Positions 22,013 through 32,963 of a DNA stretch of 64,000 nt are shown piece by piece (the first letter of the stretch is position 1; the number at the start of each line of letters is the position of its first letter). The position numbers were made by a program, and so were the translations under genes. This DNA comes from Whitmania pigra (Eukaryota; Annelida; Clitellata; Hirudinida; Haemopidae): assembly GCA_021613335.1 (NCBI GenBank), contig JAJTWR010000032.1, positions 406,001 to 470,000 of the forward strand, in the 5' to 3' direction. The notes beneath the pieces are model-generated. The model was not told the DNA's origin. It did no database searches and saw only the letters and a program-made list of their open reading frames with translations.

Positions 22013-23214
22013 TAGAGATGTGAGCGTGAAATATTTCAATTGTTTTATTTCAAAATGTTTTGTTCTTTTTGAAATATTTCAACACAAAAAAACACAAAAA
22101 AACATAAAAAACAAAACAAAAAAATTATAACTTTAAAAATGAAGTTTTGATGTTCTAAAGAAACCACCCTTGTCCTGAAATAATTATTTTTTAAGTTTCC
22201 CGATGCCTAGCTATATATTTTACAATTGTGCCCTCTGGTAGAAGCACTTTTTGTGGCTTCGAAAAACTGTTCAGGCAAAAGGCCTTCCCTTCCCGATAAA
22301 ATTTTGAATGCCTCGATGAGGTCCCCTCTATTTCTTCTCTTTTCCAGAGTTGTTAATTTACATCTATTTAATCTTTCCTCATAACTCAGCTTTCCAAAGC
22401 CTTCTATCATCGTGGTTGCCCTTCTTTGTACTCTTTCCAACACTTCTACATCCTTTCTCAAACGAGGGTTCCACACTTGCACACAGTACTCAAGATGTGG
22501 CCTTACTAATGCGTTATACAACCTCAGTATTACATACTTGTCCCTACTCACTAATGTTCTCTTTATCATTCCAAGTACTCTGTTTGCTATTTTAGCAACT
22601 TCCATGCACTGTTGAAATGCTTTTCCATTGTTCTGCATTATTACCCCCAGATCCCTTTCATGATTAGATTGCTCCAGAATGCTTCCTCCAAATACATATT
22701 CAACTTTCGTGTTTTTGCATCCCATATGCATAATGGAGCATTTGCTTACTTTGAAAAGCATCTGCCAATCTTCTGCCTATTTGAATAACTTGTTAAAGTC
22801 TTCTTTAAGTATATCCAGTGTTTCAGTGCATATTCATTTATCCAAAATGATAAACGGAACCAACTCACCACAAACAGGGCTACAAAACTGGTTTTTATTC
22901 CCCTAAACTTAAAGCTGTAAGCTTCTTCAGAAGGTAATTACAACTCTGAAGCAGAAGACTATTTGGTGAAATGGACTCAGAACTTGATTTAAATTAGCGC
23001 TGTTGCTCTAGTTTTGTATTATTTTTAACTTACGTTGCAATAAACTTGTTTAACTAACCATGAACCATCACTTTTTAACAAATTTTAAAAAAACAAAAAA
23101 AACATAAAAAACAATAAAAAAACCATAAAAAACAATAAAAAAACCATTAAAAAAAACTCATAAAAAACACATAAAAAACTCGGACCAAAGAAAACATGTT
23201 TCTTTACATCTCTA
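22013..23214. mobile_element. hAT-like non-autonomous element nested in a LINE
   Basis: Short terminal inverted repeats TAGAGATGT (left end) and ACATCTCTA (right end), flanked by 8-bp direct repeats GGTATTAT (22,005-22,012) and GGTATTAC (23,215-23,222). The subterminal regions are A-rich (many ACATAAAAAAC-like units near 22,080-22,130 and 23,085-23,190). The interior carries a LINE fragment on the minus strand. No transposase of its own was seen. Confidence 0.75.
22207..22761 (-). pseudogene. LINE (CR1/L2-like) RT C-terminal fragment
   Basis: A 184-residue open frame with the conserved LINE RT tail: [40 protein letters not shown] and [16 protein letters not shown], then EERLNRCKLTTLEKRRNRGDLIEAFKI. 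It lacks the catalytic palm. A ~290-bp relative lies at 31,000-31,290. It is nested inside the hAT-like element, so it was either captured or inserted later. Confidence 0.85.
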
Positions 23215-23830
23215 GGTATTACTGAAACTTGTTTTAGTGGCTTTCCAACTTTCTATATCAAAGAAAACATCATGTCCTCATAAATGGCTCAATATCCGGT
23301 TCAATTGACGTTACTAGTGGTGTGCCACAGGGAAATGTTTTATGCCCTACTCTGCTTATTATACAGGATCATCAATAATTTAACATCAACTCACTTTAAA
23401 AACCATATTCATTTTGCAAATTACTCATCAACTAGAGGTCATCTATTTATACTAATGTCAAATTTTGGCTCAATTTTTGCTCAAACCAAATACTTTTTCA
23501 CAAATCGAATAATTAATACCTGGAATAATCTGCTTAATAGCATTGTCTCAACCAGCACCCATAGTCGCTTAATCTCCCTTCTCAATGAACAAAAACTTGT
23601 CACCATTTTCTCCTTTACAACTTTGATTGAAGCTGTCGTTTTTTTCTCAATGATTTGTTGTTTGATAGTGGGCAAGTAAGACGCTTCGGTCCTCTACCCA
23701 TTTAATAAAATAAAATAAATAGATAAAAAATAATGTTCCTGATTTTTTTTACTTATTTCTAGTTAAATGGAAACACATACCGATTAAATGTCATAATCTT
23801 AATTTTTCTAAGAGTTTTGAAATATTTCAA

Positions 23831-23911
23831 GGAGATTGTCCTGTTGGATTTAAATATTTTCTCGAAGAAAACAAATGCCTCAAAATGATGGTTGGCAATT
23901 GGGATTGGTAC
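23831..23911 (+). pseudogene. Truncated exon 2 of a CTLD lectin gene
   Basis: Encodes DCPVGFKYFLEENKCLKMMVG then NWDWYT, the first 27 residues of exon 2, and stops matching where the (AAT)n tract with the LINE begins. The rest of the exon was not found after the LINE. Confidence 0.8.
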
Positions 23912-23924
23912 ACAAATAATTCAC

Positions 23925-23926
23925 AC

Positions 23927-23985
<59 letters not shown>
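23925..23985. repeat. (AAT)n tract at the 5' end of a LINE
   Basis: About 20 AAT units immediately before the LINE coding region. A shorter AAT tract follows the LINE at 28,311-28,330. Confidence 0.95.
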
Positions 23986-23986
<1 letters not shown>

Positions 23987-23989
23987 CAG

Positions 23990-24770
23990 TGAAAGAACAG
24001 AAAGAGAAGACAAATTAAATGGACAATTGACAGAATGGAAAAACAAGTTAGAAAAGATGAGCGCTGAATTTTTGGAGTTAAAGCAAAAATTTGACAGCTT
24101 TGTGAATTCAAACACAGAGAAATAAATCAAATGGTCCAATGGATTTGACCAATTAAGTACTAAAGTTGAAAGTTTAAAAGTCCCAGACATAACAGACAAA
24201 GAATTAACAAAAAGATGGTCTGACTTATTCAGGGAGAATGTTGCTGAAATTAAAGATGATATGAAAACTGTGCAAAGGACAGTAACTGATGCAAAACAAT
24301 CAATGGACATTACAGCAGACAGAAGCTCTAGAAGGATCAATTTAGTTATTTATAACTTGCCAGAGGATGAAAAAGAGGCCAAGAGTAAAGATAAAGATTG
24401 CCTTGCTGAATTGGCTAAAGAGTTTGGCCTGGAGTTTGATTACAATAGAGATGTTTCCTCCATGGCTAGAATGGGTAGGAAAAGTGAAGACAGAAACAGA
24501 TGCAGACCACTGATGGTCAAGTTTTATAGTTACACAACAAAGAATATGATTCTTGAAAGTTGTTACAAACTCAAAAAGATGCAGAAGTTTAAATCAATAA
24601 TTGTAAGCCATGACCTCTCCAAAGAAGATAGGGAGCAGTGTAGAATGCTGATAAAAAAGGCTAAGCAGGAAAAAGAAAAATCAGGTGAGGTTGAAAAGTT
24701 TATTTACAAAGTCAGAGGAGATCCAGGGTCCTTCTATGTTGTCACAGTTAGAAGGCCAAATTTTTTGTAG
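23990..24770 (+). pseudogene. LINE ORF1, coiled coil plus RRM-like, one in-frame stop
   Basis: One frame runs from the AAT tract to 24,770, broken only by a TAA at 24,123-24,125. The first ~90 codons are Lys/Glu/Leu-rich with heptad-like spacing (LNGQLTEWKNKLEKMSAEFL), suggesting a trimeric coiled coil. After it comes RRINLVIYNLPEDEKEA, then ARMGRKSEDRNRCRPLMVKF and SHDLSKEDREQCRMLIKKAK, resembling the RNA-binding ORF1p of L1-like elements. The role would be RNP formation and chaperoning. No ATG is present at the 5' end. The first ATG in the continuing part is at 24,261. Confidence 0.72.
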
Positions 24771-24800
24771 TGAAAGAGTCAAAAGCAAATAGTGAAATGA

Positions 24801-27800
24801 AAAGAGACAGCAAGATAAATGTGCTAGCATCTCACAGAACAGAAGACAGAAATGGACAAAAGAACAATATAAAGAAATTATCTGGGCATATCATTACGCA
24901 ATAAAGACTGGAAACGAAGGAGTAACTTCGGATACATATAAAATATGGAGAGAAAGAAACCCTGACATCTTCCCAGGAATGAATGCAAAAAATCTGAGTA
25001 ACCAAAGGCGGTTCATTATAAAAGAAAACAGACTCACAGCATCAGAGATAGAAGAAATTGTTTCTGATATTGAGTCCAAGATCTTGAATAACAATATTGG
25101 TGCTGAGGATAATTCAACAAGGTACCTGAGAGCTGATGTGCAAATGGTTGATACAGTTGAAAGTAACAATGCTGAAAAATCAGGTATGGAAGAATTGTTG
25201 GATATGGAAAATAAAATTACTGCACGTTTGAATGAGATCAAAAAGTATGAAATCTGTGATAGAAAATGCCTAAGCAAAATCAAAAACATAAAACGGACTA
25301 CCAAAAAAATAGAATTAGCAAATAAAGTCCTTAGCAAACTTGCAGCTGAAAAAAGCTTGAATATCACAGAAATAAAGGAACTAATGTATGCCACAGCTGC
25401 AGTGATTGCAGATGTGAAAACTGAACAACCAAAAATTCAGGTGAGAGGCACGGGATGGAGAGAAAGAATCCAAAAAGTGATCAATGAATGTAGAAAAGAC
25501 CTGTCATACATAAAGGAATTTAAACAAAGGAAATCTGATAAAAAAAAGTAAAGTTGAAGCCAGGATGAAAGTATTATTAGATAAAGCATCATTGTCAAAA
25601 AATCAAATTGATGAGTTAGAACAAAATATAAAGATGAAACTACAAGCCAAGGCCCAGAGACTACGAAGATATACTAAAAGAAGTGAACAGTATCAACAAA
25701 ACAAAACATTTAAAAATGATGCCAAAAGATTTTATAGAGAAATGACTTCAAACCAAATTAAAGTTACTGACCCACCTGACAAGGAAGGAATTGAAAAGTT
25801 CTGGAAAGGAATATTAGAAAAAGAAGTTAGCCATAACTCCGAAGCAAATTGGATTAGTGATGAAGAAGCACTGTACAATGAAATAAATCAACTTGAATGG
25901 AAAGAACTTGAAATAAATGAATTGACAACAGTGATCAAATTCTCTCACAACTGGAAGGCACCAGGAATTGATAAAGTTCATAACTTTTGGTTAAAGTACC
26001 TGACATCACTACACAAACAGTTGTTATGGGCATTTAACAAGATATTGAAAGAACCAGACAACATGCCTGGATGGATGACGGAAGGAACTGCATATTTAAT
26101 ACCAAAATCCAGAGAAACCAGAAATCCCAAAAATTATAGGCCCATAGCATGCTTGCCGACTACATATAAAATATTGACAGGAATCCTATGCAACCGAATA
26201 TACAGTCATCTCCAAAATAATCAGATATTGCCAGAAGAACAAAAAGGTTGCAGAAAAGGAAGCAGAGGATGTAAAGACAGTTTAATGATTAGTCAAATGA
26301 TTATGCAGAAGACAAAAAAAGGCAAACACGATTTAAATGTTGCATGGATCGATTACAAAAAGGCGTTTGACAGTGTCCCCCATACCTGCATTACCCATGT
26401 TATGAGCATATACAAAGTTTCTGATGTCATCAGAAGATTTATGGAAAAATCTATGTTGCAGTGGCGCCTGACCTTGATATTGTATCATGAGGGAGGATAT
26501 ATAAAAACAGATAAAATCTCTATTAGAAGAGGCATATATCAGGGAGATTCGCTGTCACCGTTGATATTCTGTATGGCTATGATCCCGCTATCGAGACGTC
26601 TTAATGCCGCAAAAATTGGCTGCAAACAAGGAAAAGAAGAAATCAGTCATCTATTCTATATGGACGATCTAAAGATATTTGCCAAAGATCACGAAAGTAT
26701 GGAAAAGTGCATTAAAATTGTTGAGGAATTTAGTGAAGATATACGAATGGAATTTGGAATTGAAAAATGCGCAACTACTGAAATAAAAAAGGGCAAAGTT
26801 GCAAATGGGAAGGACATAAATATCAAGGAGGGAATTGTCATCCGATCATTAAAAACGGAGGAGTTCTATAAATATCTCGGCATGGATGAGAAAAGCGGCA
26901 TAAAGGACAAGGATATGAAAGAGAAAGTGAAAAGGGAATATTTCTATCGTGTGAAGAAAATATTGAAAACTCAACTAAGTTCCAGAAACAAAATTATGGC
27001 TATTAATAGTCTTGCCACACCAGTCATGACATATAGTTTTGGAATTTTACCGTGGCTTAAAAGTGAAATAGATAAACTTGACAGGAAAACAAGAAAAGTA
27101 TTAACAATAAATGGAATGCATCACCCGAGAGCGGACGTAGACAGACTGTATGTCAAACGAAAGGAAGGAGGAAGAGGCTTGCTCGAACTGCAATCTCTTT
27201 ATCGGCAAAGTATACTGAGCCTTGCAGTATATTTGCAGACAGAAAATAGCAGACTGATCCAAAGTGTGAAAAAGTGGGATGACGTCAAAAAGAAATATTC
27301 ATTGCAAAAGGAATCCGATAAAATCAGGACAAAATACAAACTAACAAATTTATCTGAAAATGGAAATCTTGTGTGTGAACTCAAAACAAAAATAGAAAAT
27401 GAAAGGATCTCCAAAATAACATCCAAACCACTCCACGGCAGGTTCTTCAAACAGCTACAAGAAACACATATCAATAAAGAATTGACAGTAAAATGGCTAA
27501 ACGATGGAAGAATGAAGGGAGAAACAGAAAGTCTTTTGATTGCTGCACAAGATCAAGCCCTGAATACAAGATTTCACCAACGACATATTCTCCATCAGCC
27601 AGTTGCTAGTGTTTGCCGGTTATGCTTTAAAGCTGAAGAGCATATTAGTCACTTAGTGTCCGGGTGCGAGGCCCTAGCGGCAACGGAGTATTTGCAGAGG
27701 CATAACAGGGTGGCCGGGTATGTGCACTGGAGAATACTGATGCATCTTAAAGTACCAGTTGTTGAAAAATATTATCTGCACGAACCAGATAAAGTTGTAA

Positions 27801-28177
27801 AGACTGAAAATCAGGTGATCATGTGGGACCACGCGGTGACAACGGATAGAAAAGTTGTGGCCAACAGGCCTGATATAATAGTTCTGGATAACAAAAGGAA
27901 AGCGTGCTTAATAATAGATATAGCCATACCCGACGATGTGAACGTTTCAAAAAAAGAAACTGAAAAAAGATTGAAGTACCAAGACATAAAAATTGAAATT
28001 TCCAGAATGTGGCAAGTGAAAGCAAGAGTCATCGCGGTGGTGGTTGGGGCACTAGGGACAGTTTCAGACAATTTTAGGAAGGAAATTGAAAGCATAGAGG
28101 CGGGGCTTGTGGCGGAGGAGATTCAAAGTATTGCGTTGATGGGGACAGCACGAATTTTACGAAAAGTTTTAGGATGA
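24801..28177 (+). pseudogene. LINE ORF2: RT plus CCHC and restriction-like endonuclease
   Basis: Open from just after tandem stops at ~24,796, starting RRQKWTKEQYKEIIWAYHYA. A one-base slip in an A8 run (25,540-25,547) shifts the frame; it resumes as 25,565-28,177 (870 codons). In that part: RT motifs NPKNYRPIACLPTTYKI, WIDYKKAFDSVPH, RRGIYQGDSLSPLIFCMA, and FYMDDLKIFAKD with catalytic Asp pair; then GMEFGIEKC-type and YKYLGM motifs. The CCHC knuckle is CRLC...HLVSGC at ~27,615-27,670. The endonuclease core is RPDIIVLDNK...IIDIAIPDD, followed by EKRLKYQDIKIEISRMW. Together about 1,125 codons, close to full length for the R4 clade. Only one visible lesion suggests recent insertion. Confidence 0.88.
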
Positions 28178-28443
28178 AGGAAATTTCTTTTTGTTTAGTT
28201 AAGAACAGCCATTGTTTTTTGTTTGTTTGTTTTTTTCTGTATGTTATTGCCTAAGGTCTCTGGAAGAGACTTGGCATTTTTTTTGTCCCGGGACTCTCGA
28301 GATTTTTTTTGAATAAATAATAATAATAATTTCAATTATTAGTATATTTATGTAGCACCATTGGCACTATTGTGACTTTTAGCTTCGTTCGCAGGATCTC
28401 AAAATTCTAAAATTTAGACTTTAAACATTATTTATTATGTTTA

Positions 28444-29395
28444 TTCACGATAAAATCACTCAATCTTCAAAAAAGGCTCAATGTTCGAGTGTTTTTCAAC
28501 AAAGCCACATTATATTTTTTGAGAAATGTACGGTGCAAAATGAGTGGCGTGTCCTCTCCTGGAAAAGGCTTTGTTTGTAAATACTAAAGACATCCTAAAG
28601 AATCAATGATTCAGACAATACGACACTGTAAACAATTAAAGAAAATATATTTTCTTAGAACTGGAAAGCAGATGAGTTTCTAATTGGATTTAATAGTAAA
28701 TGCCTGTTTTAAACAAAACACAGTCAGAAATTATGATTAATGGGCCACTGAACAAAGTATATTGTCTGCATTCATTTTATTCAAACAGTAAATAAAATCG
28801 TGCCCAAAAAGACTTTATACAAGTTAATTCATAGTTGAAATAAGTTTAATTCCTAAATCAGGTATAAAATAAAACTTATTTTAATGTTATAATGAGAGAA
28901 GCAGATTTAAACTTATTGGCTAGATTATAGTCATTACAGAAATCTGTTTCAAAAACAAAGATTCAACAACAATTGTTAAATTAATAAATAGAAAGTTTTA
29001 TCCTAGTAGAATTGAGTTAATATTCTCAAATCAAGTCCAATTCGCAGAGGACGCAACCCAATCGAGAGCAATGATCATCATCTAATCCGATATTGAACAC
29101 GAAATCCATACAATAAATTTTGCCATCTGCAGGAGAACTTGGTTCTCCAGAAAGCCAAGGAGTTGTGGATTCCAATTGTCGTGTGACACCTGGAAAAGGA
29201 TTCCATAGGTATGGCTGCCGTTTCCCGTTAATGTAGGAACTGATTCCTGATGTCCAAAAAACGTCCCAGCTTGGAATTATTTCTGGATTTGAGCAATGTG
29301 GTAGAACTGCCAAAATATTTATCTATTTTAAAAGATTCAGGTTTTTGTTTAAAATGCTCATTTATGAATTGCGACATAAAAAAAAGTAAAAAAAT
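28444..29395. repeat. Segmental duplication, copy 2 (partner 7,391-8,310)
   Basis: Same-orientation match to 7,391-8,310, covering the 3' flank and exon 3 of the complete lectin gene. This copy retains exons 2 and 1 further along the minus strand. 28,331-28,443 between the LINE and this block holds nothing recognisable. Confidence 0.85.
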
Positions 29396-30439
29396 AAATA
29401 AATACAAATTAAATGCTTTACTCTCTGCTTGGATGTAAAGAGAAAACAGTTGTGCATCATTCTTGAGATTCAAAATAACAGGATGGCAGCTAGGATTCAG
29501 TGCATTGCATGCTGTTCTGGCCATGGACCAATTCCAGTTGCCAATAAGCGTTTTAACACACTTGTTGCCTTCAACTAAATATCTAAATCCTTTTGGACAA
29601 TCTGTTGATATTTGAGCTATAATTTAATCTTAATCATTTATTTAACTGACTCAACGTAACCTGTGTCACTTATTGTTTTTAAATTTTAACTGATTCATTT
29701 CTGATCTTATTTATATCAATAAAAATATTTTGGTATGCCTAAGGGCATAATGTGAAGTTGTGTCTAAAAAACAAAATGATTGGAGACAAATATTTTTTAC
29801 CTCAAAAGATGCAATAAATATTTGAATGCATTTCATAAATGGAGGTTTTAATGTAATATAAATATGTAATATTCGAAAAAACAGGTTTTAAATTAAATTG
29901 TTTCTCCTGTAATAAATAATTCAACATTCACGATTTGTTTTCATAAAAATATGTGATGATATAAAAATGAAATTTAAAGATCTGAAGAAATATGGTAGAA
30001 AGCGAACATTTATAAAATTCTAATAAATATTTAAGTTGAATTTTATTTTGAACTCATATCATGAACAGGGATGACTACATAAAATGAAGACATTTTTGAA
30101 ATCAATTAAGATTTAAAACTAACCCGTTATTGATTGGTAACCTGTGCATTCTTTACTTGGGAAGCTAATGTAATCATACCGAATGACATCTTGATAAACA
30201 GAACATTTTTTCTCCGCCAAGCGATAACTGAAACTCCTGCACTTGTCCATAAGAAGAATTTGACAGAATGAGAAGCATTCGATGATAGATCTAGTCGAAG
30301 TTTCATAAACTGGAGTGCTGTTTTTACACAACTGAATTTTCGAATATGTTCCCTTTTGAATTTGAAAGTACGTTTCGCATGATGATTGATATATCACTGA
30401 TACACTTAACATAATTCTTATAACGCTTATCAACCTCAT
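29026..30439 (-). CDS. PAN/apple plus C-type lectin secreted protein, three exons
   Basis: Exon 1 (30,124-30,439): signal peptide MRLISVIRIMLSVSVIYQSS, then a PAN/apple domain (IQKGTYSKIQLC, TRSIIECFSFCQILLMDKCRSFSYR, KKCSVYQDVIRYDY). Exon 2 (29,422-29,601, 180 bp): DCPKGFRYLVEGNKCVKTLIG, WNWSMARTACNALNPSCHPV. Exon 3 (29,026-29,306, 281 bp): FWTSGISSYINGKRQ, TTPWLSGEPSS, IGLDDDHCS, VLCELDLI-stop. Donors G|GTTAGT and A|GTAAAG and acceptors CAACAG and TTGGCAG are canonical, and all introns are phase 1, giving 258 residues. The sugar motif is EPS rather than EPN, so calcium-dependent binding may be weakened. A secreted recognition role is inferred. It is the only complete copy between 7 and 57 kb. 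Confidence 0.88.
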
Positions 30440-30999
30440 TCTTTAATTTTTTAACTAATTTGAATTGGGTGCTTCGAGAAAGAAGCATGAGAATAATTTT
30501 AAAGTATTTGTACTTTAACTGATCACGGTTAAAATACGATTATTTGCGTGATTGGGAGAAATAAAAAGCAATTATGCGCAAGCCACGTCTGTTGATGGCT
30601 CTTTTATTTCAAAGGATGACTGCTACTACATATAACATGCACATAATTGAGCAGTTAAGCAAAATATATCTCGCCATATGATTTTGTGGGTTGTCGAGAG
30701 AAAAAAAAAGGTGTTGGTTCGAGACTTTTTCTGGGACCCCTTTTACACCCTTAGTCATATCTAGATGATTTAGTTGGAAAGCCAAAGCTCTAAAATAATC
30801 GAATGATATGAGGTTGTTCAAATTTAATATAATGTGAAGACAAAAGTAAAAATAAAATTTCTTAATTTTCATTTCAACTCTAAAATTATTAAACCTCCCC
30901 CTTTACATAAAAAAAAACTCTTGATTTGGAAAGATTAGTAGGTGAGTAAAGACATTTTGTAAATGATACGGTAATGTGTGGATGGCCAGTGCATACTTT
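30440..30999. other. No gene recognised
   Basis: Upstream flank of the lectin gene on its minus strand. It has no TATA-like block shared with the 8.5-kb PAN exon and no recognisable repeat. Confidence 0.4.
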
Positions 31000-31290
31000 C
31001 CTCATAACTCAGCTTTCCAAAACCTTCTATCATCCTTCTATCATGCCCTTCTTTGTACTCTTTCCAACACTTCTACATCCTTTCTCAAATGAGGGTTCCA
31101 CACTTGCACACAGTACTCAAGGTGTGGCCTTACTAATGCCTTATACAATCTCAGTATTACATCCTTGTTCCTACTCACTACTGTTCTCTTTATCATTCCA
31201 AGTACTCTGTTTGTTTTTTAGCAACTTCCATGCACTGTAGAGATGCTTTTCCATTGTTCCGCATTATTACCCCCAGATCTCTTTCATGAT
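31000..31290 (-). pseudogene. LINE RT C-terminal fragment (same family as 22,207-22,761)
   Basis: About 290 bp closely matching 22,375-22,660, encoding on the minus strand the [14 protein letters not shown] and ERVQRRA region with small indels. Ends are abrupt; the neighbour at 31,295 is a different LINE. Confidence 0.8.
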
Positions 31291-31294
31291 TTTA

Positions 31295-31500
31295 GGGTAG
31301 AAGAAGAAGGAAAAAGGGTGCCGGCGATATTTATTGAGGATGGGGGGATAGGTTCTTGAGTTGCATAGGTGTGCCGATAAACATTATTTCAGATTTTTGC
31401 GAGTTTAGTTGGAGAAAGTTGAGATGCCAATCATTCATGGCGTCTGTGCACTTTCGCAGATTGTCTAGTTGAACGGAGACTCTGTTGCTGGACAGAGTAG
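31295..31500 (-). pseudogene. LINE 3' fragment (same family as 4,440-5,870)
   Basis: Matches 4,440-4,600 (GAGATGCCAATCATT-ATGG, CTTTCGCAGATT). Only the region downstream of the RT palm remains. Confidence 0.65.
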
Positions 31501-31534
31501 AGTAAAAAAAAGAAAACGAAAACTAAAAGGAACG

Positions 31535-31744
31535 CTAATCTCCATCTAAAGATTTATAAGAATACTCGCGGGTAGCATGATGATCAATATCTAAACCGAA
31601 TACATTTTTACGTATTTGAAATATTTAAAGAGTTAGTAAGAGAAAATCATTAATAATTTAAAATCAATGATCTATTTAATTATTCCGATGTATTTGTTCT
31701 GCAGCATATCAAACGAAATTTTTGTTCGTCTTCAGAAGGGGTTT
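31535..31744 (+). pseudogene. Broken 5' end of a PAN exon with its upstream region
   Basis: Closely matches 8,525-8,740: the TATA-like block, the 5' leader and the first ~25 codons (signal peptide to VRLQKG). The start codon is changed to ATC at the position matching 8,639. Similarity ends at 31,741, where another repeat begins (match to 13,262). Confidence 0.8.
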
Positions 31745-32620
31745 TAGAACGGATGAAATAGTGATGGTTTCGAACTTCTGGAATGGATTTGGTAAATCTT
31801 CTCTGCACATATTCGATATGTTCAATCAAATATACCCAGGAAATGAAAAATACAACAAATAAACATTAGAACTAGATGGTTTATAACAACAGCTGATCAG
31901 CGCAAAACTCAAACATGACCATCGCAATTTTTAACAAAATAAAACAATTTTAAGAGATAAAAGATTAACATATGATAAGCCGATGAAATAGAATAATTAT
32001 TATCTTATCGACAACGAGCTAATAAATTAATTTTTCCAATGCAAAACAAAATGCATGACATATACAAAGGGAGAATTCAGAGAATATGTTGAACCTGATT
32101 TTTTAAAATGATGAAAGGACTCTTTAATGGCATTATATCCCGCAAATATCAATCGCAATCGAGGTAGGTAGACGTATTTACAAAAAATAAAAAATAAAAT
32201 GAAGGAACTGAGAATATTGTTACAGAAATTTGGCATTAAAATAACTTTTAATTTAGTATAATTTTTTTATTTTGAAAGAATTGAAAAATTTCTAAAGTTT
32301 AAAAATCAAAATAAACATTCGATAGTCATAGATTAGTGAGTGCTAATGTGATATTTACGAAATTATTTAGGACAAAATACAGAATTAGAGAACATTTTTC
32401 ATTACTTTTTTGTCAGATCCGCAAATTTCGTGATAAATTTTGCTATTTTTTTATTTATTAATTTGGATAAATTTTATTCAATAAAAAAACATTAGACACA
32501 AACATACAAACCACAAAAGGACATTTCGAGACATAACTCGAGGGTCAGTCTTAACTTCTGCTCTGAAGTATGATCCACAAATTAACAGTAGGATTATCAA
32601 ATTAATTTGATTAATAGTAT
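31745..32620. repeat. Duplicated repeat block (partner 13,262-14,120), target of LTR element
   Basis: Matches 13,262-13,990 to ~32,450. An unshared ~160-bp stretch follows (32,450-32,600). The match resumes at 34,495-34,568 after the LTR element. No gene was recognised. Confidence 0.75.
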
Positions 32621-32930
32621 TGTTGTAAACTTAGATTTTTGGAAGTTAATTAAGTTTATATTGCTAATATAGTTAAATTTGTACTTAATTATATTTGGCA
32701 TCTTTTCCGGGCACGTGGGATCTATTTTTGCTACAGAAAGGCATTCTCGATAATCACCTGACAAACAACGAGAATCAAGACAACTTAGAAGCCCAAATAA
32801 CCATTTGCATCCTTAAGTACCTCAATTCCTTAAACGCTTAACTTCTATTATTCAGTTCCGTTAACTGAATACCTGCTCTAATAAACTTATTAGTTAACTT
32901 ACTTATTTGCGGACCCCCGGGTTATTTCAT

Positions 32931-32948
32931 TGGTGTCAGGAGTGGGAT
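32931..32948 (+). promoter_or_regulatory. Primer-binding site, tRNA-Leu-like
   Basis: TGGTGTCAGGAGTGGGAT begins one base after the 5' LTR. It equals the complement of a eukaryotic tRNA-Leu 3' end (CCA included) with one mismatch as I recall that tRNA. Some Ty3/gypsy elements use this primer. Confidence 0.7.
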
Positions 32949-32963
32949 CCCAAAAAGTAAGTC

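Larger units (their letters stand above)
21930..23740 (+). mobile_element. LINE RT split by a hAT-like insertion
   Basis: Before the insertion the plus strand reads FHFQKAFDSVS and, one frame over, PKLLNKVKSYGI, the A-block of a LINE RT, ending at 22,012. After it, at 23,223, comes TETCFSGF, then INGSISGSIDVTSGVPQGNVLCPTLL and a C-terminal part with TRGH...FFTNRIINTWNNLLNSIV. A tail of TAAAA repeats ends near 23,735. Excising 22,013-23,214 plus one 8-bp repeat rejoins KSYGI-TETCF in frame. Internal parts of the RT, including the YADD box, are deleted. Confidence 0.75.
23986..28330 (+). mobile_element. R4/Dong-type LINE in a (TAA)n microsatellite
   Basis: A two-ORF non-LTR retrotransposon flanked on both sides by AAT repeats on the same strand. 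ORF2 has RT plus a C-terminal CCHC knuckle and restriction-like endonuclease. Dong and other R4-clade elements are known for insertion in TAA repeats, which fits this location. Inactivating changes are few: one stop in ORF1 and one frameshift in an A run in ORF2. The 5' end is probably truncated because ORF1 has no start. It interrupts a lectin exon 2 relic. Confidence 0.88.

Noticed and set aside
24894..25394. 166-codon minus-strand hydrophobic frame
   Set aside because: Antisense to LINE ORF2, which has clear domain matches.
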